A stretch of DNA of 9,686 bases from an uncultured Eubacteriales bacterium (GTDB lineage Bacteria; Bacillota; Clostridia; Monoglobales; UMGS1388): contig URVP01000045.1 of the NCBI GenBank assembly GCA_900551345.1, positions 1-9,686 on the forward strand. Reading direction: 5' to 3'. Below are positions 1-4,979 of the stretch, in pieces (the stretch's first letter is position 1; every line of letters begins with the position of its first letter). The notes beneath the pieces are model-generated. The model ran no database searches. It worked only from the letters and a program-made list of their open reading frames with translations, and had not been told where the DNA came from. The position numbers and the translations under genes were made by a program.

Positions 1-28
1 CTTACAAAATAATTAATAAATTAATAAT

Positions 29-60
29 GGGTGGAGATTTTTGCTCCACCCTTAATTTTA
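29..60 (+). terminator. Intrinsic terminator or attenuator upstream of the isomerase gene
   Basis: A perfect 8-bp stem, GGGTGGAG (29-36) with CTCCACCC (44-51), encloses a 7-base loop and is followed by the T-rich run TTAATTTTA. It probably ends transcription of a gene lying to the left; a plus-strand frame reading CTT-ACA-AAA-TAA stops at position 12 and could be that gene's end, but too little is visible to call it. No good promoter lies between this hairpin and the next start, so some readthrough into the isomerase gene is likely. Confidence 0.7.
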
Positions 61-90
61 AGTTTATAAAAAATGGAGGAATTTGGAATT

Positions 91-846
91 ATGAGTACAC
101 AGATTGCTGCGCAGCTTTACACACTCAGAGATTTTACTAAAACAGCTGAGGATTTTGAAAAAACTATGAAAAAACTTCAGGAAATCGGTTACCAGGCGGT
201 ACAGATTTCAGCAATCGGTCCGATTGATTATAAGGAAGTAAAAAGAATTACCGATGCATACGGTATGAAGATTATTGTGTCACATACGCCCATTGACAGA
301 CTTTTGGGTGACCTTCCTAAAGTTATAGATGAACATAAGTATTGGGATTGCGGTTATATTGGTTTGGGTGCTATGCCCGCTGAAATGAGAAAGAATCCTC
401 AGCTTTTTGTTGATACCTTTAAGCCGGTTGCACAGGAAATAGCTAAAGAGGGGCTTAAATTTGTATATCACAATCACCGTTTTGAATTTGAAAAATTTAA
501 TGGTAAAACCTGTTGGGAAGTAGTTTGCGAGCAGACTACCCCCGAAGAATTCGGTTTCCTTCTTGATACATACTGGATTCAGGCAGGTGGCTGTAATCCT
601 GCTGCATTTATTAATCAATATGCAGACAGACTTGATATAGTTCACCTCAAAGACATGCAGATTATAGACGACAATCAGACAATGGCAGAGGTAGGAGAAG
701 GTAATATGGATTGGAGTACTATTATACCTGCCTGCCAGAAAGCCGGCGTAAAATGGTATGCCATCGAGCAGGATGTATGCTACCGTGACCCCTTTGAAAG
801 CCTTAAAATCAGCTTTGAAAATGTACAGAAAATGGGTCTTAAATAA
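91..846 (+). CDS. Sugar phosphate isomerase/epimerase-like TIM barrel protein
   Basis: The 251-residue product belongs to the xylose-isomerase-like TIM barrel superfamily (AP_endonuc_2, COG1082). Visible landmarks are YHNHRFEFE (126-134), LLDTYW (157-162, Asp159), VHLKDM (184-189, His185), EVGEGNMDW (200-208) and YAIEQD (223-228, Glu226). Family members place a divalent metal with such Glu, Asp and His residues and isomerise, epimerise or dehydrate sugars, inositols or keto acids; the substrate here is not predictable. The start is ATG 91, because GGAGGA at 75-80 lies ten bases upstream; an in-frame ATG at 73 overlaps that ribosome binding site and is rejected. No signal peptide, so cytoplasmic. 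It is slightly shorter than the usual 270-290 residues but looks complete. It is followed by its own terminator, so it is not in an operon with galE. Despite the family name it is not an endonuclease IV type DNA repair enzyme. Confidence 0.85.
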   Translation: MSTQIAAQLYTLRDFTKTAEDFEKTMKKLQEIGYQAVQISAIGPIDYKEVKRITDAYGMKIIVSHTPIDRLLGDLPKVIDEHKYWDCGYIGLGAMPAEMRKNPQLFVDTFKPVAQEIAKEGLKFVYHNHRFEFEKFNGKTCWEVVCEQTTPEEFGFLLDTYWIQAGGCNPAAFINQYADRLDIVHLKDMQIIDDNQTMAEVGEGNMDWSTIIPACQKAGVKWYAIEQDVCYRDPFESLKISFENVQKMGLK

Positions 847-854
847 AAAATACG

Positions 855-881
855 AAAAAAAGAGCGAAAGCTCTTTTTTTT
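855..881 (+). terminator. Intrinsic terminator after the isomerase gene
   Basis: AGAGC (861-865), a GAAA tetraloop and GCTCT (870-874) form a short stem. It is extended by an A-tract (855-860) pairing with a T-tract (875-880). It begins eight bases after the stop codon, the classic form of a factor-independent terminator. Confidence 0.9.
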
Positions 882-888
882 CATCCTG

Positions 889-902
889 TATATGGTATAC
901 TG
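889..902 (+). promoter_or_regulatory. Extended -10 promoter of galE
   Basis: TATACT (896-901) is preceded by TGG (893-895), an extended -10 (TGn) element. At 17-bp spacing the -35 position (873-878) falls in the T-tract of the preceding terminator and is weak (CTTTTT), as extended -10 promoters tolerate. The 14-mer at 889-902 recurs exactly at 2249-2262. Confidence 0.65.
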
Positions 903-940
903 TTATTATGAGCTTATTATAATAAAAGGAGTGTTTTGTA

Positions 941-1951
941 ATGAAGATTCTTGTTACCGGGGGCGCCGGATATATTGGCAGCCACACATGTGTGGAACTG
1001 CTTAAAGCAGGATATGAAGTAGTAATTATGGATAATCTCTGCAACGCAAAGGTGCAGGTACTGGACCGCATAAAAAAGATAGCAGGCAAAGATTTTGCTT
1101 TTTATAAAACGGATATGCTGGACGAAACGGGAGTAGATAAAATCTTCTCCGAGAATCAAATCGATGCCGTTATTCATTTTGCCGGACTTAAAGCTGTCGG
1201 AGAGTCGGTGCGCATACCGCTGGAATATTATTACAATAATATAGCCGGAACACTGGTTCTTTGCCGTGTTATGCAAAAACATAATGTAAAAAAATTAGTG
1301 TTCAGTTCTTCCGCTACAGTATATGGAAATCCTGCTTCCGTTCCCATCGACGAAGATTTTCCACTTTCCACAACCAATCCATATGGCAGTACAAAACTTA
1401 TGATAGAAAATATACTGCGGGACCTGTATGTTTCCGATAATGAATGGCGTATTGCAATACTCCGGTATTTTAATCCCATAGGTGCGGATAAGTCAGGACT
1501 TTTGGGAGAGGATCCGAATGGTATCCCCAACAATCTTATGCCATACATTATGCAGGTTGCAGTGGGCAGACTGGAATGTCTGAGCGTTTTCGGCGATGAT
1601 TATGACACTCATGACGGAACGGGTGTAAGAGACTATATCCATGTAACCGATCTTTCCCTGGGACACCTTAAAGCTCTTGAAAGATTGGAAAAAGTCCCCG
1701 GAGTTGACGAATATAATCTTGGTACCGGTACCGGGTACAGCGTACTTGATATAGTCAAAGCTTTTGAAAAAGCAAGCGGACAAAAGATTAATTATAAAAT
1801 AACCGCACGGCGTCCGGGAGATATCGCTAAATGTTATGCAAATCCTCAGAAAGCTAAAGAGCTTTTAGGCTGGAGTGCAAAACTCGGCATTGATGATATG
1901 TGTGCGGACTCCTGGAATTTTATAAAAAATAATCCAAACGGGATTGAATAA
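941..1951 (+). CDS. galE: UDP-glucose 4-epimerase
   Basis: The 336-residue protein matches GalE in length (E. coli 338) and in motif order. It interconverts UDP-galactose and UDP-glucose in the cytoplasm, serving the Leloir pathway and supplying precursors for cell-surface glycans. It is a short-chain dehydrogenase-type Rossmann enzyme: NAD-binding TGGAGYIGSH (6-15), SSSATVYG (122-129) with Ser124, the catalytic pair Tyr148 and Lys152 in NPYGSTK, RYFNPIGA (175-182), RDYIHVTDL (230-238), YNLGTGTGYSV (258-268) and RRPGDIAKCYA (290-300) near the nucleotide-sugar site. AGGAG at 927-931 lies nine bases before the ATG. The gene has its own promoter and terminator, and no galK or galT is adjacent. 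UDP-N-acetylglucosamine epimerase activity as well cannot be excluded, since the two are not separable by motif. Confidence 0.96.
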   Translation: MKILVTGGAGYIGSHTCVELLKAGYEVVIMDNLCNAKVQVLDRIKKIAGKDFAFYKTDMLDETGVDKIFSENQIDAVIHFAGLKAVGESVRIPLEYYYNNIAGTLVLCRVMQKHNVKKLVFSSSATVYGNPASVPIDEDFPLSTTNPYGSTKLMIENILRDLYVSDNEWRIAILRYFNPIGADKSGLLGEDPNGIPNNLMPYIMQVAVGRLECLSVFGDDYDTHDGTGVRDYIHVTDLSLGHLKALERLEKVPGVDEYNLGTGTGYSVLDIVKAFEKASGQKINYKITARRPGDIAKCYANPQKAKELLGWSAKLGIDDMCADSWNFIKNNPNGIE

Positions 1952-1985
1952 TTTATATTTTATGAAAACAAGGGTTGTAAAAACA

Positions 1986-2013
1986 TTGACACATATAGAT
2001 TTATGTAAATAAT
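1986..2013 (+). promoter_or_regulatory. Possible promoter between the galE stop and its terminator
   Basis: A consensus TTGACA (1986-1991) is followed after 16 bp by AATAAT (2008-2013, 5 of 6 matches to the -10 consensus). No gene starts before the terminator at 2040, so if active it would give only a transcript of roughly 55 bases. It may equally be chance in AT-rich DNA. Confidence 0.3.
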
Positions 2014-2039
2014 TGAAAATATTAAACAACATTTCTTAT

Positions 2040-2076
2040 ACAAGCAGTAGCAGTCTATGCGACTGCTTGTTTTTTT
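2040..2076 (+). terminator. Intrinsic terminator of galE
   Basis: A 9-bp perfect stem, ACAAGCAGT (2040-2048) with ACTGCTTGT (2062-2070), is followed by six more T residues. An alternative inner pairing, CAGTC (2051-2055) with GACTG (2061-2065), is also possible. It lies 89 bases after the galE stop. Its stem resembles the terminator at 2849-2880. Confidence 0.85.
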
Positions 2077-2232
2077 GCTCTAAGTGAAAAGATATTTTTT
2101 AAATTTTAAGTTTAATAATTTTATTTATAGAATTTTGATTTCGTTGTTTAGACATTTATAAAAACCAACTGTGTATTGTGTATGTTTATTATCAATATAG
2201 CTATTTTACCGGTATAAAATATACAAAGAGTA
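2077..2232. other. AT-rich intergenic stretch, no gene seen
   Basis: The gap between galE and the next start (1952-2300) holds the terminator at 2040-2076, the promoter at 2233-2261 and otherwise AT-rich DNA without a coding frame. A second promoter-like pair, TTGATT (2135-2140) and TATAAA (2157-2162) at 16-bp spacing, is present but weaker than the extended -10 site nearer the gene. Confidence 0.5.
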
Positions 2233-2262
2233 TTGTTTTTTTTGTACATATATGGTATACTG
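2233..2262 (+). promoter_or_regulatory. Promoter of the zinc-ribbon membrane protein gene
   Basis: TTGTTT (2233-2238), 17 bp, then TATACT (2256-2261) preceded by TGG (2253-2255). The 14-mer 2249-2262 is identical to that in the galE promoter. In both cases the distance from the -10 box to the ATG is the same, with the ATG 40 bases after the last base of TATACT. Confidence 0.8.
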
Positions 2263-2300
2263 AATATAATTATAAATATATTTTTAGGGGGCGTATTGTA

Positions 2301-2726
2301 ATGGAAATTGGAAGAATATGTAAAAGAACTGCAATTGTATTATTCATTCTTGATTTTATAGGTTCTATTGTTTTGGGAAATACATTTGGAACTCCGGGAG
2401 AATATTCATTTCAAGATCCAAGTTTCAATTGGGCTATATTTCTCTATAGTATTATTATTGGTTTTGTTTTTTGTTTGCTAATATATGCTCTTGGAGAAAT
2501 TATTGATCAACTTGAATGTTCAAATAATAATACATATGCACTTTATCAGTTGTTAAAGAAAATAGTGCCTGATGAAGATAAAAAATCCGAACAAAAACAG
2601 CCTCATTTGAAATCATCTGCTCCTGCGGTTAAAAAAACTGCTGACGGAGAGTGGATATGTAGTAAATGCGGAGAGAAAAATGATATTAATGCTCAATTTT
2701 GCAGAGCTTGCGGTCAATATAAGTAA
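2301..2726 (+). CDS. Small two-pass membrane protein with C-terminal zinc ribbon
   Basis: The 141-residue product has two hydrophobic segments, about residues 10-29 and 43-67. A charged, Lys-rich linker (91-115) follows, then a C-terminal zinc ribbon with Cys120-x2-Cys123 and Cys134-x2-Cys137 (WICSKCG...FCRACG). Such zinc-ribbon membrane proteins are common in Clostridia and mostly uncharacterised; the ribbon probably sits in the cytoplasm, perhaps for protein contact. No enzymatic motif is seen. The start is ATG 2301, with AGGGGG (2286-2291) nine bases upstream and the promoter at 2233-2261. An in-frame GTG at 2178 would extend the protein by 41 residues, but it lies upstream of the promoter and has no ribosome binding site. 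The gene is monocistronic, ending at the hairpin 2849-2880. Function unknown. Confidence 0.8.
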   Translation: MEIGRICKRTAIVLFILDFIGSIVLGNTFGTPGEYSFQDPSFNWAIFLYSIIIGFVFCLLIYALGEIIDQLECSNNNTYALYQLLKKIVPDEDKKSEQKQPHLKSSAPAVKKTADGEWICSKCGEKNDINAQFCRACGQYK

Positions 2727-2848
2727 TAGGATAAACACTTCTTCAGTTTTGAGTTGTCTGAATTTTTTAAGATTATACACATAAAAAGCAACTTATGACA
2801 TCTTATATCAATGGAAATAGTAAATAAAATGTTAAATAAGATATATTA

Positions 2849-2889
2849 AACAAGCAGCAGCGTATAAGCTGCTGCTTGTTCATTTTTTC
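2849..2889. terminator. Bidirectional terminator between convergent genes
   Basis: A 13-bp perfect stem, AACAAGCAGCAGC (2849-2861) with GCTGCTGCTTGTT (2868-2880), has a 6-base loop. It is followed on the plus strand by CATTTTTT. On the minus strand it is followed by TTAATATAT, fairly T-rich. It sits 122 bases after the plus-strand gene and 15 bases beyond the stop of the minus-strand lyase gene, so it probably serves both. Confidence 0.85.
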
Positions 2890-2894
2890 AAGTT

Positions 2895-4058
2895 TTATCT
2901 TTCAACCTCATACACTTTAAGGGTTCCGGAAACATCGGAAGTAAAGTATATTTTATCGTCTTTATGACTGAATATGGGATGGGGATGTGCATCCTGACTT
3001 TTCCAGGATGATTGATGCTTGCATATGGGTATCCAGTCGATGCTGCGGTTGTTCCAATCCACAAGTTGAACGGATATAAATTCGGCAGGGCTTATTGCAT
3101 TTCCGTCATGATAATATCCATCAGACACAAGTTCGTTATTTGTACTTATGGTAAAATGGCCGTATTCCTTGAAACTGTCAGGAAGTGCTATTTCAATAAG
3201 AGATAAATCCGACATATCCACACGGCCTACATATGCAGGACCGTCTATATAACTGCCGTGATAAATTATGTAATCGCCCTTTTCCGACCACATTTCATGA
3301 ACTGCCCAGTCATCTCTGCCTCGGCCCGGTGCTTCATTACGCAGTCTTATATGTTCTTTTCCATTGAAAAGCCACATTCTTCTTAAACCTCTGTCCTTAT
3401 AAGGCCATTCGTGGTTGTAAAGAATTATACCGCTGTCCAAGGGGTGAAATTGCACATGTGTAATCCATGCTTTATTAACTTTTTCGCATATCAGTTCTTT
3501 ACCCGTTTGGGTATCATACACACGAAGATATGAATTTAGGTTTTCTTCTACCACTCTTTGATCTATATCATAAGGAGGCTTCTTATATTTGGTTCGGTCG
3601 AAATCCAGAGCTCTTGCATCGGTTGTGGGAACGCAAAGCCTTTTCCCGTCGCTGCTTACATGTGTAAATGCAGTGACCTGGTCGTCGGGTAGATATGCAA
3701 GAGTCTTAATTTTCCCGTCAATGCCAACTTTTCTTATTTCTTTTCCCTGTATATAATATATAATAAGGCGGTATGGATCAAGACATATGCTTGCTTTGCC
3801 CAAACCAACATAAGGGTTGCCGTCAAAGTATACATATGATTTTAAGTATCCCTCTTGATTGTCAGTTAAAATTTTTTCTTTTCCGCTTTTTAAATCTTTG
3901 CAGTAAATGTTGGGATTGCCGTTTTTATCGCTGATAAAAAACAGCATGTCATCCTTTGCAGACAGACTTGTTGAAGTGAAATATAAAAGCTGGGAGTTGT
4001 ATTCGCTGCCGCCTGCAGCTATTTTCGGTGTTTTCGTTTTACTTTCTCTCTCTTTCAT
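2895..4058 (-). CDS. ogl: Oligogalacturonate lyase, polysaccharide lyase family 22
   Basis: The 387-residue protein has the length and motif pattern of cytoplasmic oligogalacturonate lyase, which cleaves short pectin oligomers (digalacturonate and its unsaturated form) by beta-elimination to 5-keto-4-deoxyuronate. The fold is a seven-bladed beta-propeller. From memory of the Yersinia enterocolitica enzyme, the Mn-binding Gln/His/His set matches QDAHPH here (Gln355, His358, His360) with identical spacing. The remaining metal His corresponds to His301 in EYGHF, the catalytic base to His254 in AVHEMW, and the conserved Arg to the LRRMW segment (225-229). No signal peptide, as expected. The ATG overlaps the last 20 bases of ispD and has no clear ribosome binding site, so translation is probably coupled to ispD. 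No pectin transporter or kdu gene is visible. A related propeller lyase of altered specificity is the main alternative. Confidence 0.85.
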   Translation of the reverse strand: MKERESKTKTPKIAAGGSEYNSQLLYFTSTSLSAKDDMLFFISDKNGNPNIYCKDLKSGKEKILTDNQEGYLKSYVYFDGNPYVGLGKASICLDPYRLIIYYIQGKEIRKVGIDGKIKTLAYLPDDQVTAFTHVSSDGKRLCVPTTDARALDFDRTKYKKPPYDIDQRVVEENLNSYLRVYDTQTGKELICEKVNKAWITHVQFHPLDSGIILYNHEWPYKDRGLRRMWLFNGKEHIRLRNEAPGRGRDDWAVHEMWSEKGDYIIYHGSYIDGPAYVGRVDMSDLSLIEIALPDSFKEYGHFTISTNNELVSDGYYHDGNAISPAEFISVQLVDWNNRSIDWIPICKHQSSWKSQDAHPHPIFSHKDDKIYFTSDVSGTLKVYEVER

Positions 4059-4725
4059 ATAGTATTTTTTTCGCTGCTTCCAAATCTTCGGGAGTTGTTA
4101 TTTTTATGTTGTTTTTTTCTGTTTGCACAATGTGCACTTCATAACCTGCACCGAATACCACCGAAGAGTCGTCTGTTGAGTTTGTGTCTGTCGCTTTTGA
4201 ATATGCATCCTTAAGTATTTCGGCTTTAAATATCTGAGGCGTCTGTACTGCAAAAAGGTTGTTTCTGTCTGCATTTGCACATATATTGCCGTCTTTAACT
4301 CTTTTTACCGTGTCGGTAATCTGATACCCCGGTACGGCACTGCCGTATTTTTGAGCCTCTTGGCATAAAAGCCGTATTTGCTTAGGAGTTATGCAAGCTC
4401 TTGCTCCGTCATGAATTGCAATATAATCCGCTTCGCTTGCAGCTTTGATGCCGCATCGAACCGAATCGGTTCGTTCCCTGCCCCCTTCAATGATGGCAGA
4501 TACCTTTTTGAAGCCGTATTTTATACATATTTCTTTGTATTCGTCTATATAATCTGCTTTTGTTACGATTATTATATCGGTTATTTCAGCCGTGTTTTCA
4601 AACGCATTTACTGTATGTGCGATAACCGGCTTACCGGACAGATTATAAAGCTGTTTGTTTATTCCGTTCATACGGGAGGAAGAACCTGCCGCTGCAATAA
4701 TTGCAGTTATTTTAACTTTATTCAT
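4039..4725 (-). CDS. ispD: 2-C-methyl-D-erythritol 4-phosphate cytidylyltransferase
   Basis: The 228-residue enzyme transfers CMP from CTP to methylerythritol phosphate, the third step of the non-mevalonate isoprenoid pathway, in the cytoplasm. Motifs in order: the nucleotide-binding AAAGSSSRM (11-19) with Arg18, NKQ (23-25) with Lys24, GGRERTDSVRCGI (81-93), HDGAR (105-109) with Asp106 and Arg109, TDTVKRV (137-143), AVQTPQIF (159-166), TDDSSVV (184-190) and NIKITTPEDL (206-215) with Lys208. HDGARA has Ala where the family usually has Pro, a minor change. The start is ATG 4725: GGAGA (4737-4733) lies seven bases upstream and the promoter is at 4785-4758. A longer in-frame reading to 4821 would begin upstream of that promoter and adds residues with no counterpart in the family. 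It is the first gene of an operon with the PL22 lyase. Confidence 0.93.
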   Translation of the reverse strand: MNKVKITAIIAAAGSSSRMNGINKQLYNLSGKPVIAHTVNAFENTAEITDIIIVTKADYIDEYKEICIKYGFKKVSAIIEGGRERTDSVRCGIKAASEADYIAIHDGARACITPKQIRLLCQEAQKYGSAVPGYQITDTVKRVKDGNICANADRNNLFAVQTPQIFKAEILKDAYSKATDTNSTDDSSVVFGAGYEVHIVQTEKNNIKITTPEDLEAAKKILYERERK

Positions 4726-4757
4726 AATAAAATCTCCGTTGTGTATTATTGAAACTA

Positions 4758-4785
4758 AGTATATCATTCTGCAATGAAAAGTCAA
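4758..4785 (-). promoter_or_regulatory. Promoter of the ispD-lyase operon
   Basis: On the minus strand, TTGACT (4785-4780), 16 bp, then TATACT (4763-4758) directly preceded by TGA, an extended -10. Transcription would begin near 4751, leaving a short leader before ATG 4725. Confidence 0.8.
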
Positions 4786-4829
4786 TACATTTTCAGTTTT
4801 CTGTATAACTAATTTAATCATACTTTATT

Positions 4830-4838
4830 TGATATAAT
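4830..4838 (+). promoter_or_regulatory. Possible upstream promoter for the fusion gene
   Basis: A perfect extended -10, TGA followed by TATAAT (4833-4838), faces the fusion gene. No recognisable -35 is present at the right distance. If used, it would give a leader of about 135 bases. Confidence 0.35.
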
Positions 4839-4915
4839 TTCTTGATATTAGTCAACAAAAGAGTTTTTATACTTTTTATTGTTTTTTGTAACATATTATA
4901 AAATTTACACGAAAC

Positions 4916-4944
4916 TTGCAAAATTGCTAATTTTAGTGTAAAAT
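4916..4944 (+). promoter_or_regulatory. Promoter of the fusion gene with overlapping operator-like dyads
   Basis: TTGCAA (4916-4921), 17 bp, TAAAAT (4939-4944). Two perfect 6-3-6 inverted repeats cover it: AAAATT-GCT-AATTTT (4920-4934) and ATTTTA-GTG-TAAAAT (4930-4944). The second includes the whole -10 box, and the two dyad axes lie 10 bp apart. In addition TTTACAC (4904-4910) is the inverse of GTGTAAA (4936-4942). Binding of a repressor dimer here would block transcription, but AT-rich dyads arise easily by chance. Confidence 0.55.
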
Positions 4945-4979
4945 ATTCTGTAATTTATTTAAGAAAGGAAGTACAGATT

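Noticed and set aside
73..90. Start at ATG 73 for the isomerase gene
   Set aside because: This ATG overlaps the GGAGGA ribosome binding site that serves ATG 91, and the six extra residues do not belong to the family's N-terminus.
91..846. Endonuclease IV (DNA repair) as function of the TIM barrel
   Set aside because: The superfamily name suggests it, but the YHNH, EVGEGNMDW and YAIEQD motifs and the 251-residue length fit the sugar isomerase/epimerase branch.
280..1089. Minus-strand 269-codon open frame across the isomerase and galE promoter
   Set aside because: It lies opposite a well-supported gene and crosses its terminator and the next promoter. The translation is low-complexity, Phe/Ile/Cys-rich, with no recognisable motif.
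2178..2300. GTG 2178 as start of the zinc-ribbon protein, adding 41 residues
   Set aside because: No ribosome binding site precedes it, it lies upstream of the strong promoter at 2233-2261, and ATG 2301 has a good site.
4726..4821. Longer N-terminus for IspD
   Set aside because: The extension lies upstream of the promoter at 4785-4758, and IspD proteins begin a few residues before the AAAGSSSRM motif, as ATG 4725 gives.
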